Shown: one piece after another, positions 44,457 to 55,480 of the stretch
How positions within the stretch are numbered: the first letter of the stretch is position 1
How the letters are laid out: every line of letters starts with the position of its first letter
DNA from: CAZIHO01 sp964538875
GTDB lineage: Bacteria > Pseudomonadota > Gammaproteobacteria > Chromatiales > Chromatiaceae
DNA: 64,000 nucleotides
Direction: 5' to 3'
Assembly: GCA_964538875.1 (NCBI GenBank)
Contig: CAZIHO010000001.1
Span: forward strand, 1-64,000
Made by a program: the position numbers and the translations under genes
Notes under the pieces: generated by a model
What the model was told of the DNA's origin: nothing
The model's input: only the letters and a program-made list of their open reading frames with translations
Database searches by the model: none

Positions 44457-45131
44457 CTAGGTCGCGGAGCGAACCGCCTGCCCGGTGGGCAAAGGGCCGC
44501 CGATCTGCTGGGCGGCGACCGCGACTCCGTCGGCTATGAAGCCAGACAGGGTTCCCCATTCCCGGTAGTCCCGGCACACCCCGCCTTCGATGGTCAAATC
44601 GCCGATGTAGCGGTGCGACACCTTGCGCTTGAGATTGGCAGTCAGGTCGAGGCCGAGAAAGTGACAGATGGCGCCCCGAATCACGCCTGCATGTACGACG
44701 CATAGCACCCTTTCGGAGCTATGGCGGCGCTCCATGGACAGCAGAAAATCCACCGAGCGCTGTTGCATCTGGCGAAAGCTTTCGCCGCCCGGATAGACGA
44801 AGTCTGCGTCGGTTTTGTACTGGGGGATATGGTCGGCCACCCAACTCTTAGACTTGCCGAACAGCCGGCCGTAATTCACCTCGTTCAACTGAATCGTGTC
44901 GCGAATCAGGTGCATGCCCCGGTTGCGGGCAAAATAACGGGCGGTTTGACGCGCCCGTTCCAGGGCACTGGAGTAAATGGCGTCCACTTGGATTCCATTT
45001 TCCACCAGGACCTTATCCACGAACGCGAGGTCCGTTTCCCAATCTTGGGCCCGGGGAGCGTCTCCCCAGCCCATGATCCGATTGCTGACGTTAATCAGGG
45101 TCTTGTAATGGCGAACCAGGATGATGCGCAT
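44457..45131 (-). CDS. Histidine phosphatase superfamily protein
   Basis: This 224-aa protein is a phosphoglycerate-mutase-like histidine phosphatase. The catalytic His is in IILVRHYKT, a variant of the usual RHGET, and the second His is in CVVHAGVIRG. YSSALERARQTA carries the phosphate-binding Arg. Specificity (mutase, cobalamin phosphatase or sugar phosphatase) cannot be set. It lies 31 nt downstream of pyruvate kinase on the same strand and may be co-transcribed. Confidence 0.8.
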   Translation of the reverse strand: MRIILVRHYKTLINVSNRIMGWGDAPRAQDWETDLAFVDKVLVENGIQVDAIYSSALERARQTARYFARNRGMHLIRDTIQLNEVNYGRLFGKSKSWVADHIPQYKTDADFVYPGGESFRQMQQRSVDFLLSMERRHSSERVLCVVHAGVIRGAICHFLGLDLTANLKRKVSHRYIGDLTIEGGVCRDYREWGTLSGFIADGVAVAAQQIGGPLPTGQAVRSAT

Positions 45132-45162
45132 CGCTTGGAACTCCGGCCCTGTGTAACTGCCA

Positions 45163-46608
45163 TCAGGAGCCTACGGTTAAGACACGAATGATGTCGGTGC
45201 CACCTGGGCGGTGCGGATGACCCGCAGTGACCACCAGAATATCCCCCGCCGCCACCAATCCCATCAGTTTGGCCTGTTCTGTGGCAAATTCTACCTTACC
45301 ATCATCAGAGGCTTCCGATTCGCACAACAGGGGCATGACACCCCAGTTCATACACAAGCGGCGGGTCACACCCGGGGATGAGGTGACCGCCAAGATGGGA
45401 CACTCGGGGCGGTGCTTGGACACTAGCCGGGACGTGAACCCGGTCTCGGTGAGACTGACGATGGCACTCGCCCCCAACTGATCCGCCATGTTCACCGCCG
45501 CCTGACTTACCGCTTCCGTTACCACGTTGGAGGGGTGGGGCAGGATGCGCTGCAAATAGCCATACTCCTTGAGGTGCGCCTCGGCCCGCAGCGCCAGCTC
45601 CGACAGGGTGCGCACCGATTCCACGGGATACAATCCGGCCGCCGTTTCGCCGGATAACATCACCGCCGAACTGCCATCCAAGATGGCGTTGGCCACGTCG
45701 CTGGCTTCCGCCCGGGTCGGCTTGGGATTGCGCTCCATGCTGGCGAGCATCTGGGTAGCGGTAATGACCGGCTTCCCGTTCATGACCGTAGTACGGATGA
45801 TCTTCTTTTGGTATCCGGGCACTTCTGCCAAGGGTAATTCCACTCCCAGGTCCCCCCGGGCGACCATCACCCCATCCGCAGCGGCCACGATGGCGGCCAA
45901 GTTTTCCATGCCGGAGCGATTTTCTATCTTAGCGATGATCGGGATCTTTACCCCCTTGGCCTTGAGAATCTCCCGCATCCGGTTGATGTCGTCTGGGCCC
46001 TGGACGAAGGAGGCGGCGATATAGTCCACGCTGTTATCGGCCGCGAACGTCATTTCCTGCAAAACGTCGTTGCGGTTCTTGGGATCTTCGGTGGCCAGGG
46101 CCAGGCGGGTGTTGGGGAGATTGACCCCCTTGTTTTCCTTCAGGAGACCGCCGGCCACTACCCGGCAGCGGATTTCCCGCTCTTCCACCGCCTCGACCAC
46201 CAATTCCATGGCGCCGTCGTCCAATAGGATCGGATCGCCTGGGTTGACCTCCTGGGCCAGGGCTTGATAGGACACCGACACGCCGTTGACATCGCCCGGA
46301 CGGGCGTCGGTGTAGAGCCAAAACTCCGCCCCCGCGTCCAATTGGACGGGACCATCCGGCAGGTGACCACTGCGGATTTCCAGGCCCCGGGTATCCAACA
46401 TGATGGCCACCGGACGTTCTATACGCGCCGCCGCCTCCCGAATGCGGCCGACCCGTTCCCGGTGTTCCTTCAGGGTGCCATGGGAAAGATTGAGGCGCGC
46501 CACCGACATGCCCGCCAAGACCATGGCCGATAGGGTTTCCACGTTGTCACAGGCGGGTCCCACGGTGGCCACGATCTTGGTTTTGCGGATTTGAGTTCTT
46601 AGTTCCAT
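45163..46608 (-). CDS. pyk: Pyruvate kinase
   Basis: This 481-aa glycolytic enzyme makes pyruvate and ATP from phosphoenolpyruvate and ADP. The N-terminus KTKIVATVGPA, the catalytic ASFVQGPDD and IAKIENRSGMENL, the metal-binding VARGDLGVELPL, and SGETAAGLYPVE are all conserved; a C-terminal allosteric domain ends it. The K+-site segment reads MLDTRGLEIRSG rather than the usual DTKGPEIR. The 5' flank has an AT-rich minus-strand TACAAT that could be a -10. Confidence 0.96.
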   Translation of the reverse strand: MELRTQIRKTKIVATVGPACDNVETLSAMVLAGMSVARLNLSHGTLKEHRERVGRIREAAARIERPVAIMLDTRGLEIRSGHLPDGPVQLDAGAEFWLYTDARPGDVNGVSVSYQALAQEVNPGDPILLDDGAMELVVEAVEEREIRCRVVAGGLLKENKGVNLPNTRLALATEDPKNRNDVLQEMTFAADNSVDYIAASFVQGPDDINRMREILKAKGVKIPIIAKIENRSGMENLAAIVAAADGVMVARGDLGVELPLAEVPGYQKKIIRTTVMNGKPVITATQMLASMERNPKPTRAEASDVANAILDGSSAVMLSGETAAGLYPVESVRTLSELALRAEAHLKEYGYLQRILPHPSNVVTEAVSQAAVNMADQLGASAIVSLTETGFTSRLVSKHRPECPILAVTSSPGVTRRLCMNWGVMPLLCESEASDDGKVEFATEQAKLMGLVAAGDILVVTAGHPHRPGGTDIIRVLTVGS

Positions 46609-46880
46609 AGGATATAAAGGGGTACTGCTTGGTTTAATTTTTTTATTGTATCGGATCGTCCCTGGGGGTGGCTCAGCGAGCCGCGCTGACGGAGCTTGGC
46701 GTCAGCTTCAAGCCATTAGGCTGGGAGGAAACCCCATGGCAGTCAGCAAAATAAAACCAGGCGGAAGCCTTCAAGGAGCTTCCGCCTGGTCAGGATGGGC
46801 CGGTACCCAGCTTGTATACCTAGCCCCCAGGGTCTTGGGCTAGGGTGGGATCCGGCCCCCGCTGGGGCTTGGTAAGTCGG
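46609..46880. other. Spacer between pyk and ppk2
   Basis: The pyk upstream region shares this 272-bp spacer with the 3' end of the PPK2 gene. It contains the PPK2 terminator and a small dyad GCTGACG / CGTCAGC at 46685-46706. Nothing else stands out. Confidence 0.35.
46745..46790 (-). terminator. Intrinsic terminator of the PPK2 gene
   Basis: On the minus strand a perfect 13-bp stem (ACCAGGCGGAAGC and its complement) with a 9-nt loop is followed by TTTTATTTT. It lies about 90 nt after the PPK2 stop. Confidence 0.85.
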
Positions 46881-47891
46881 TTAGTCTTCGACGCCCACTT
46901 CTTGTTGTACCGAGCGGATGATCCGCTGATCGTAATTCAACATGTTCTTGTCCCGATCCGGGTAGTCCACCTGGTTCAACAAATAGCGGATCGCGTTGAT
47001 GCGGGCGCGCTTCTTGTCGTCAGATTTGACGATGACCCAAGGACTGTCAGAAGTAGAAGTCAGGAAGAACATGTCTTCCTTGGCCTTGGTATAGCCCTCC
47101 CACTTGTCCTGGGACTCCTGGTCCACCGGGCTCAGCTTCCACTGCCGAAGGGGATCATCCGTGCGGTTGGCGAAGCGGCGGGCCTGTTCATTCTTGCTCA
47201 CCGAATAATAGAACTTCACCAACAGGATGCCGGACCGGATCAGCATCCGCTCCAACTCGGGGACGGAGCGCAGAAAGTCCTTGACCTCCTCCGGGGTGCA
47301 GAACCCCATGACCCGCTCAACCATGGCCCGGTTGTACCAGCTACGGTCAAAGAACACCACTTCGCCCGCAGAAGGCAGGTGTTGGATATAGCGCTGAAAA
47401 TACCACTGGGTACGTTCCCGGTCGCTGGGCTTATCCAGGGCGACCACACGGCAGCCGCGCGGGTTCATGTGCTCGATGAAGCGCTTGATGGTACCGCCCT
47501 TGCCGGCTGCGTCCCGGCCCTCGTTGATGACCAACAGGCGCAGACCCTTTTCCTTGACCCAGTTTTGCAGCTTCAGCAGCTCCACATGGAGGGGCATGAT
47601 GAGATGCAGATAGTCCGGGGTCTTGAGCTTCTTCAAAGAGCCTTCCAAGTCATTCGGTAGCGGGGCCTTGCGCCGCTCCTTCATGACCATCTTGTACTCA
47701 TATTTTTCCGCGTCCTTGCCACCCAGGGACAAGGGGACCTCTGCCGCCGGAGCGGCCGCTGCCGGCTTCCAGTGGGGTTCGTCGGTATCCATGGCCAGGG
47801 CTTCCTGTTCCAACAGCATGTCCTCCTGGGTTTGCGCGTCCACGTGAGTGGCGGGTTTCGCAGCGGATGTTTTTGTCGTGGCTCTGGCCAT
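46881..47891 (-). CDS. ppk2: Polyphosphate kinase 2
   Basis: This 336-aa cytoplasmic kinase moves phosphate between polyphosphate and nucleotides. Walker A is GRDAAGKGGT at 125-134 and the lid/Walker B motif is FFDRSWYNR at about 180-188; WYFQRYIQHLPSAGEVV and the LLVKFYYSVSK segment are typical. An Ala-rich acidic N-terminal extension of about 65 residues precedes the core, which then has the usual length of single-domain PPK2. Its preferred nucleotide (ADP or GDP) cannot be deduced here. Confidence 0.93.
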   Translation of the reverse strand: MARATTKTSAAKPATHVDAQTQEDMLLEQEALAMDTDEPHWKPAAAAPAAEVPLSLGGKDAEKYEYKMVMKERRKAPLPNDLEGSLKKLKTPDYLHLIMPLHVELLKLQNWVKEKGLRLLVINEGRDAAGKGGTIKRFIEHMNPRGCRVVALDKPSDRERTQWYFQRYIQHLPSAGEVVFFDRSWYNRAMVERVMGFCTPEEVKDFLRSVPELERMLIRSGILLVKFYYSVSKNEQARRFANRTDDPLRQWKLSPVDQESQDKWEGYTKAKEDMFFLTSTSDSPWVIVKSDDKKRARINAIRYLLNQVDYPDRDKNMLNYDQRIIRSVQQEVGVED

Positions 47892-48349
47892 AGTGCGTAT
47901 TACCTAAATTTAGAGGTTGCGATAATGTCTCCGACTACCGGAGTCCTGGGGACGCCCGGTCGTCAAGACTCGATTCGAGCTATCGCCTAGCTCGGGGAAG
48001 ACACCGTGGAACAGAGGGCTTGTCCACGGGATTCGTTGTAATTCCCGTCGGCTGTTCCAGCCTAGGCACCGGATTTTTCTCCCTTATTTCGGTAGTCAAG
48101 AGGATGATGATTGCCGAAAAATCTGTCAAACCCTGATCAACCGGTTGGTGCGGATCGACCTGACGTTCCCACGGGTAAAAAATTCTGGTTAGTCAGCAGG
48201 GGAAGCCCGGTGTTTTACCTTGATTATTGTTTTTCGTGCGCATTTTAGTTGTCAACGGCAGGTTACTTCCCGCGCACGCCTAGTATACCCGCGCATGTAT
48301 ATTACAATAAGATGTCAATAACAGATAGAGAAACGTTGGAGGACAAAAA
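47892..48349. other. Divergent AT-richer intergenic region
   Basis: This 458-bp stretch separates ppk2 from the dehydrogenase-like gene. It is visibly more AT-rich than its surroundings, particularly in the last 120 bp, where TATATT at 48296-48301 is a possible -10. I found no complete promoter pair, no strong dyad and no gene. Confidence 0.35.
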
Positions 48350-49435
48350 ATGAAACGCGTGCTACTCGATAACGAGTTGGCGCCCATCGTGCTGGACCTG
48401 TTCCAGGACGCCAAGTTAGAAACCGATGTGGTCACCATCCGCGCCGGGCTGTTGGAACCCCTGCTTCAACACGGCGACTATACCGCGTTGATGATCAAAA
48501 ATAAAATACCAGTTTCCTATAAGATGTTAAATGCAGCGGGTCCTGGGCTATCCGTCATCGGTATCGCCGGTGATTCCCTGGATAACGTCAATGTGGCGGA
48601 TGCCTCCAACAAGGGCATCGTTGTCAAGGTGTCCGAGTTTATCAACTCCTATGAAGCGGCCAAGTTAAGCCTGCATTTGATGGTCATGCTGTTCAGCCGT
48701 TCCTTTCGCCAGCGTGATGCGACTCGGGCGCGGGTGATCGCGGACAATCATGAGTTCCTCACCGAAACCTTTACCGGGTTTGAATTGGCTGGCACCACCG
48801 TGGGCTTGATCGGTTGCGGGCGAGTGGCCCAGGCGCTGGCAATGGAAATGCATCCCTATTGTGATCGCGTCATCGGCTATGACAATCATCCCCGGAGTGT
48901 TTATGAGAACTTCCATCGGCGTAACCCATTGGATCGCTCGGTCATTGAGTATTCTCAATTAAGCGATGTGCTTGAGTATTCGGATGTGATTAGCATCCAC
49001 ACCGCCGGTGATGATCGGGTATTCAAGGGCAATGAGCTATACTTCGCCAGTCAACGGCCCTTCATCATCAACACGTCTCGTAATGGTCACGTGGACGAGG
49101 CCAATTTATTGAGCGCCCTGCGGGACAAGCGTATTCGGGGCGCGGCCTTCACCGTGCCGGCGGACCAGATCAAGAAGGGAGACATGGAGCCTTGGGTGCA
49201 ACCATTCCTTGAGTTGAAAAATGTGCTGATCGCCCCGGCCATCGGTAATCCCTCGCTGGAGACCAAGAAGAAGGGTACGCGCCGTTTGGCTCAGGCGGTG
49301 ATCGATTTTGTTAAGAATAAAGATATGTCGCTGGCGGTCAATCCCATGGACGTGGGTCCCTGGCGTCAAAAAGAAAGATATCCCTTGTCCAAGGGGGCGT
49401 GGCACGGCGCCATTCCCATGATCCTGGGACAATAG
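48350..49435 (+). CDS. D-2-hydroxyacid dehydrogenase-like protein lacking catalytic residues
   Basis: This 361-aa protein has the D-2-hydroxyacid dehydrogenase fold. The NAD loop is GLIGCGRVAQALA (152-164) and the substrate Arg is present in INTSRNG (Arg244). The usual catalytic Glu is missing (FTVPADQ replaces the E-P motif) and the catalytic His, normally in TPH, is replaced in IAPAIGNPS. It may thus be a non-enzymatic or altered-chemistry relative, perhaps NAD-sensing. TTGGAGG lies upstream of the ATG. Its codon choice is more AT-rich than its neighbours, hinting at acquired DNA or relaxed selection. Confidence 0.75.
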   Translation: MKRVLLDNELAPIVLDLFQDAKLETDVVTIRAGLLEPLLQHGDYTALMIKNKIPVSYKMLNAAGPGLSVIGIAGDSLDNVNVADASNKGIVVKVSEFINSYEAAKLSLHLMVMLFSRSFRQRDATRARVIADNHEFLTETFTGFELAGTTVGLIGCGRVAQALAMEMHPYCDRVIGYDNHPRSVYENFHRRNPLDRSVIEYSQLSDVLEYSDVISIHTAGDDRVFKGNELYFASQRPFIINTSRNGHVDEANLLSALRDKRIRGAAFTVPADQIKKGDMEPWVQPFLELKNVLIAPAIGNPSLETKKKGTRRLAQAVIDFVKNKDMSLAVNPMDVGPWRQKERYPLSKGAWHGAIPMILGQ

Positions 49436-49788
49436 CGGTTGGGCGCGACGCACTGCTTTCCGGCAATCTGGCAAGTGCGCCGCGATCAGCCAAGATAAAG
49501 CGTCATAATAAAGACTTTATATTAGTAAAATAACAATAGGCGGTTAGACCGGTCCATGGATCATTGCCTGGGCTTTAAGAGTTTACCGATGCCCAAGGTT
49601 CAGCAAATGGGGAGGCGGGGGAAGATTCTCCCGGATCCGGCCGGTAACAAACCCTGCGTCTAGACCAGGTCTGTCGGGACCCGTATGGCTTGTGCCTGGA
49701 TTGCCTCGATGCCTGTCTTGGTCCCACCCGGGGTTGGGCGAGGCCTATGGGTCTCTACTGGCCAATAATCATAAGAGAGGAGGACGTC
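49436..49788. other. Intergenic region before the diheme cytochrome gene
   Basis: This 353-bp region starts with an imperfect long hairpin (about 49444-49456 pairing with 49471-49484) just after the dehydrogenase-like gene. It passes through an AT-rich stretch (49500-49540) and includes the palindrome AGACC-A-GGTCT near 49661. A promoter for the cytochrome gene is probable but not resolved. Confidence 0.35.
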
Positions 49789-50532
49789 ATGAAGATTTTT
49801 ACCCAATTGGGACGATCGGCGACCTTGTTGCTATTGCTCGGTGGCGTACCGACATTCGCCATGGGTGGTGCCCAGCAGGCGGCCCAGGAAATTGAAAAAG
49901 CCTTGCATCTGGTGCCCAATAAGGAGAATGGACGGCGCGTCTACGAGCTGTGCGCGGTGTGCCATCAACCGGAAGGCTGGGGGCGCGCCGATGGTTATTA
50001 TCCCCAAATTGCCGGCCAACTGCCGTCGGTGACCATCAAGCAATTGGCGGATATCCGTGCCGGCAATCGAGATGCGCCCACCATGCTGCCCTTTACGATG
50101 CTGGAAACCCTGTCCCTGCAGCAAATCGCGGATGTCGCCGCCTATATCGCGGAACTGCCGATGACGGCAAATAATGGGACCGGGCCGGGCACCGATCTGC
50201 TGCATGGGCAGCGGTTATACCAAGGATATTGCGGGGATTGCCACGAAGCGGGGGGCGAGGGGAATGCGGTAGAATTCATGCCGAGAATTCAGGGCCAGCA
50301 TTATGCTTATTTGGTGCGCCAGTTTCTTTGGGTTCGCCAAGGCAAGCGGGTGAATGGCGACCCGGAGATGCGTCAGCAAATCCAGGGTTTCACCGACCGG
50401 GACCTGTCTGCCGTGCTGGATTATGTATCCCGATTGACGCCAAGTGCCCATCTGAAGGCCGGGAACGGCTGGGAAAACCCGGACTTTCCAGCCTTTGTGC
50501 GGCGAGAAGAGCTGGCGCGGATTGCTGATTGA
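49789..50532 (+). CDS. Diheme cytochrome c (c4/c553-like)
   Basis: This 247-aa periplasmic protein has a signal peptide (cleavage near residue 25) and two class I cytochrome domains. Heme motifs are CAVCH at 55-59 and CGDCH at 148-152; axial Met candidates follow in PTMLPF and EFMPRI. It probably carries electrons to a terminal oxidase or receives them from a dehydrogenase. GAGAGGAGG lies just before the ATG at 49789. The folP gene faces it with only 14 bp between stops. Confidence 0.88.
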   Translation: MKIFTQLGRSATLLLLLGGVPTFAMGGAQQAAQEIEKALHLVPNKENGRRVYELCAVCHQPEGWGRADGYYPQIAGQLPSVTIKQLADIRAGNRDAPTMLPFTMLETLSLQQIADVAAYIAELPMTANNGTGPGTDLLHGQRLYQGYCGDCHEAGGEGNAVEFMPRIQGQHYAYLVRQFLWVRQGKRVNGDPEMRQQIQGFTDRDLSAVLDYVSRLTPSAHLKAGNGWENPDFPAFVRREELARIAD

Positions 50533-50546
50533 GCAGGGAGGAATCG

Positions 50547-51392
50547 TTATCCGCTGGACCGGACGGAACCAGCGACCGCCCAAGTAACTCGTATCGCGTC
50601 CAGGGTGGGCGCCACGTCATGGGTGCGAACGATACGCGCTCCCCGCTCGACGGCGAGGACCGCTGCCGCCAGGCCGGCGGCGAGCCGCTGCTCCACCGGC
50701 CGGCCGGTAAGGCTGCCTAGCATGGATTTTCGGGATAGGCCGATCAGCAGAGGCACGCCTAGGCTCTGGAACTGATCGAGGTGCGCCAATAACTCCAGGT
50801 TATGGCCTAATTGCTTGCCAAATCCGAACCCCGGATCAATCAACAACCGCTCACGGGGGATTCCCGCCTGTTCGCAGGAGTCGATTCTCTGTTGGAGGAA
50901 TTCCTGAACTTCGGACAGCAGGTTCATGTAGTGGGGATTGGCTTGCATGGTCCGGGGCTCGCCCCGCATGTGCATCAGGCAGACGGGGACGCCCAGTTCG
51001 GCGGCCGTCGCGAGGGCGTTTGCCCCCCTAAGCGCCTGTACATCGTTGATGAATCCAGCCCCGGCCCGCACCGCCGCCCGCATAACCTCCGCTTTACTGG
51101 TATCGACGGATATGGGGATCGGCAGTTCCTGGGCCAGCGTCTGAATCACGGGAATGACCCGCGCCAATTCTTCTTCGGTGGATACCCCTTGGGCGCCCGG
51201 CCGTGTGGATTCGCCGCCCACGTCGATGAGGGCGGCGCCTTCTTCCCAAAGACTCCGGGCTTGGCTTAGCGCGGCGGCGGGGGACAAAAATCGGCCGCCG
51301 TCCGAGAAGGAGTCCGGGGTGACGTTCAGGATGCCCATCACCAACGGCTGGGACAGATCGAGGGTCTTCCCTCCGCAGTCCAGCAGGCTCAT
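50547..51392 (-). CDS. folP: Dihydropteroate synthase
   Basis: This 281-aa TIM-barrel enzyme joins p-aminobenzoate to dihydropterin pyrophosphate in folate synthesis, the sulfonamide target. VMGILNVTPDSFSDGG, IDVGGESTRPGA, SVDTSKAEV, INDVQAL and LIGLSRKSMLG are all present. It lies 26 nt downstream of ftsH, the classical gammaproteobacterial order; glmM, the usual next gene, is not here because a cytochrome gene faces it. Confidence 0.97.
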   Translation of the reverse strand: MSLLDCGGKTLDLSQPLVMGILNVTPDSFSDGGRFLSPAAALSQARSLWEEGAALIDVGGESTRPGAQGVSTEEELARVIPVIQTLAQELPIPISVDTSKAEVMRAAVRAGAGFINDVQALRGANALATAAELGVPVCLMHMRGEPRTMQANPHYMNLLSEVQEFLQQRIDSCEQAGIPRERLLIDPGFGFGKQLGHNLELLAHLDQFQSLGVPLLIGLSRKSMLGSLTGRPVEQRLAAGLAAAVLAVERGARIVRTHDVAPTLDAIRVTWAVAGSVRSSG

Positions 51393-51418
51393 TCCAATAA
51401 CGGCCGCTACCCAGTTTT

Positions 51419-53341
<1,923 letters not shown>

Positions 53342-53496
53342 TCGCTTGCCCTCTTGCGGTCGGTTGTCCGGACACTGAGGCCGGAATGCCGATAATCCAT
53401 GTTTTTAGACGCGCTGCCTAGTGCCGGTTCGGGCCATTGTTGCCGTGGCGCCTGGGTCCGGCGGAATCGCTGCATTTTTGGCGATTCCCGACCATC

Positions 53497-54120
53497 TCAC
53501 TTTAGATTGTAGCCCTGGGCTAGCAAATAAATCTCCCGGCTTTCCGGACGCGACGCCTGGGGCTTGCGGCTAGCGACTCGCCGAAAACCGGCCCGTAGTT
53601 CCCGCAGGTAGGCGTCGAACCCTTCGCCCTGAAAGACCTTGACCAGCAGGCTCCCCCCAGGTTTCATCACCTTAGCGCAGAGTTCTAGGGCCAGTTCCGC
53701 TAGGTAGAAGGAGCGGGGCTGATCGACGGCGCTCATGCCACTCAGGTTGGGGGCCATGTCGGATAACACAAGGTCCACCGGTTCGCCCCCCAAGGCGGCG
53801 ATCAGTTGGGCTAGCGGAGTCTCATCCCGAAAATCCCCTTGGATGAATTCAACGCCCGGCAGTGGGTCCATGGGCAAGAGGTCGAGGGCAATGAGGTGCC
53901 CCCGGTCACCGATGATGTCGCGGGCGACCTGGGACCAGCCGCCAGGAGCGGCGCCAAGGTCAAGGATGCGTTGGCCGGACCGCAGGAGCCGGTCCCTTGT
54001 CTGGATTTCGATTAACTTGAATGCGCTGCGGGAACGATAGCCCTGTTGTTGGGCCCGCTGGACGTAGGGGTCCTGATGTTGCCGGCTTAACCAACGGTGG
54101 CTGCTTTTGCTACGCGCCAA
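53497..54120 (-). CDS. rlmE: 23S rRNA 2'-O-ribose U2552 methyltransferase
   Basis: This 207-aa SAM-dependent enzyme (RrmJ/FtsJ) methylates the ribosomal A-loop. The SAM loop is ILDLGAAPGGWSQVA, the catalytic tetrad appears as Lys (about 38), Asp in LVLSDMAPN, Lys in LLVKVFQGE, and a later Glu in ESREIY. The start is a TTG at 54120 without a convincing Shine-Dalgarno; the protein begins just where the family does, so this is accepted. It lies upstream of ftsH, as in most gammaproteobacteria. Confidence 0.93.
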   Translation of the reverse strand: MARSKSSHRWLSRQHQDPYVQRAQQQGYRSRSAFKLIEIQTRDRLLRSGQRILDLGAAPGGWSQVARDIIGDRGHLIALDLLPMDPLPGVEFIQGDFRDETPLAQLIAALGGEPVDLVLSDMAPNLSGMSAVDQPRSFYLAELALELCAKVMKPGGSLLVKVFQGEGFDAYLRELRAGFRRVASRKPQASRPESREIYLLAQGYNLK

Positions 54121-54253
54121 AATTCAAACCAAGGCGATGGGAAGGGGAGTGGCTATGGAATCCAGATCCGGACACGATGACCTCTGGACACGCAAGGACC
54201 GGCACCAAGGCGCCGCGCATGTCACGAGTGAAGGCACACCCAGGGTCCGATGC

Positions 54254-54284
54254 CCGGAAACCGCCGAGGGAGCACGGTTTCCGG
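54254..54284 (-). terminator. Hairpin downstream of rplS
   Basis: A perfect 10-bp inverted repeat, CCGGAAACCG and CGGTTTCCGG, with an 11-nt loop lies 8 nt after the rplS stop codon in the transcription direction. No U tract follows. It likely marks the end of the ribosomal operon transcript. Confidence 0.5.
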
Positions 54285-54292
54285 AGCATCGA

Positions 54293-54637
54293 TTAGATTT
54301 TTTCGCGGATTCTGGCCGCTTTGCCGGTCCGGCCCCGCAGGTAGTACAGCTTGGCCCGGCGGACATCACCCCGGCGCATGACCTGAATTTCCGCGACCAT
54401 GGGGCTATGGGTCTGGAACACCCGCTCGACGCCCTCGCCGTGGGATAGCTTGCGCACCGTAAACGAGGAGTTGAGACCCCGGTTGCGCTTGGCGATCACC
54501 ACGCCTTCAAAAGCCTGCAAGCGCTCCCGGTTGCCTTCCGTCACCTTGACTTGGACCCGTACCGTGTCGCCTGGCCCGAAGCCGGGAATCCCCTGCTTCA
54601 TCTGTTCCGCTTCGAGTTCCTGAATGATGTTGGTCAT
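54293..54637 (-). CDS. rplS: 50S ribosomal protein L19
   Basis: This 114-aa ribosomal protein sits at the 30S-50S interface. It has the family pattern IPGFGPGDTVRVQVKV, FEGVVIAKRNRG, and the basic YYLRGRTGKAARI end. It is the last gene of rpsP-rimM-trmD-rplS, 99 nt downstream of trmD. Confidence 0.98.
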   Translation of the reverse strand: MTNIIQELEAEQMKQGIPGFGPGDTVRVQVKVTEGNRERLQAFEGVVIAKRNRGLNSSFTVRKLSHGEGVERVFQTHSPMVAEIQVMRRGDVRRAKLYYLRGRTGKAARIREKI

Positions 54638-54736
54638 GCTCTTCTGCTCCGCTAAGGTTCCGGCCCCGCATGACCCGCTCGATGCCTGCGGGGGCCTCTA
54701 ATCACCGCTTCCCTGCCACCCGGTTTGGGTGCCTGT

Positions 54737-55477
54737 CTAATTCAACGTCCGTTGCGCGATAAATTCTTGCAGCAATCGACGTTCCTCATCGTTCAACGGC
54801 CGCCGTTCCAATAGATCCGGCCGCCGCAACCAGGTCCGACCCAGGGCCTGTTGGAGCCGCCAGCGGTGGATGGCCGCGTGGTCGCCGCCCAGCAGCACTC
54901 CCGGTACCCGCAGCCCGTCGATCAGTTCCGGGCGGGTGTAATGGGGGCAATCCAACAGGCCATCGCCGTAGGAGTCCTGATCGGCGGATTCCCGATCACC
55001 TAACACCCCCGGCAGCAGCCGGATGACCGCGTCCATCAGCACCATGGCGGCTAGTTCGCCACCGCTCAATACATAGTCGCCCAGGGACCATTCCTCGTCC
55101 ACGTGGCGGTCCAGCAAGCGCTCGTCCACGCCCTCGTAGCGGCCCGCTAGCAGGATCATTCCCGGCCGCTCCGCCAGCCGCCGCACTTCCGCCTGGTCCA
55201 GGGGCCGGCCCTGGGGGCTCAAATAGCCTACCCGGCTATCCGGGGCCGCCGCACGGGCAGCCTGAATGGCGTCCCGCAGGGGCGCCGCTTTGAGCACCAT
55301 GCCGGGACCACCACCATAGGGCCGATCATCTACGGTGCGATGCAGGTCATGGGTGTAGTCCCGGGGGTTCCATAGCACCAGCTTCGCCTGACCCCGGTCC
55401 AACGCCCGGCCCGTGACCCCTTGGCCCCGCAGGATCTCGAACAACCCCGGGAACAGGGTAACGATGTCGAATCGCAT
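54737..55477 (-). CDS. trmD: tRNA (guanine-N1)-methyltransferase
   Basis: This 246-aa SPOUT methyltransferase modifies G37 of tRNA. It begins RFDIVTLFPGLFE, has DDRPYGGGPGMVLK, the trefoil-knot SAM region LLAGRYEGVDERLL and SLGDYVLSGGELAAM, and a C-terminal helical domain. The start is 3 nt after the rimM stop. Confidence 0.98.
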   Translation of the reverse strand: MRFDIVTLFPGLFEILRGQGVTGRALDRGQAKLVLWNPRDYTHDLHRTVDDRPYGGGPGMVLKAAPLRDAIQAARAAAPDSRVGYLSPQGRPLDQAEVRRLAERPGMILLAGRYEGVDERLLDRHVDEEWSLGDYVLSGGELAAMVLMDAVIRLLPGVLGDRESADQDSYGDGLLDCPHYTRPELIDGLRVPGVLLGGDHAAIHRWRLQQALGRTWLRRPDLLERRPLNDEERRLLQEFIAQRTLN

Positions 55478-55480
55478 CGA

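Noticed and set aside
46646..46843. Open frame overlapping the PPK2 terminator
   Set aside because: It contains the terminator hairpin and has no coding signal.
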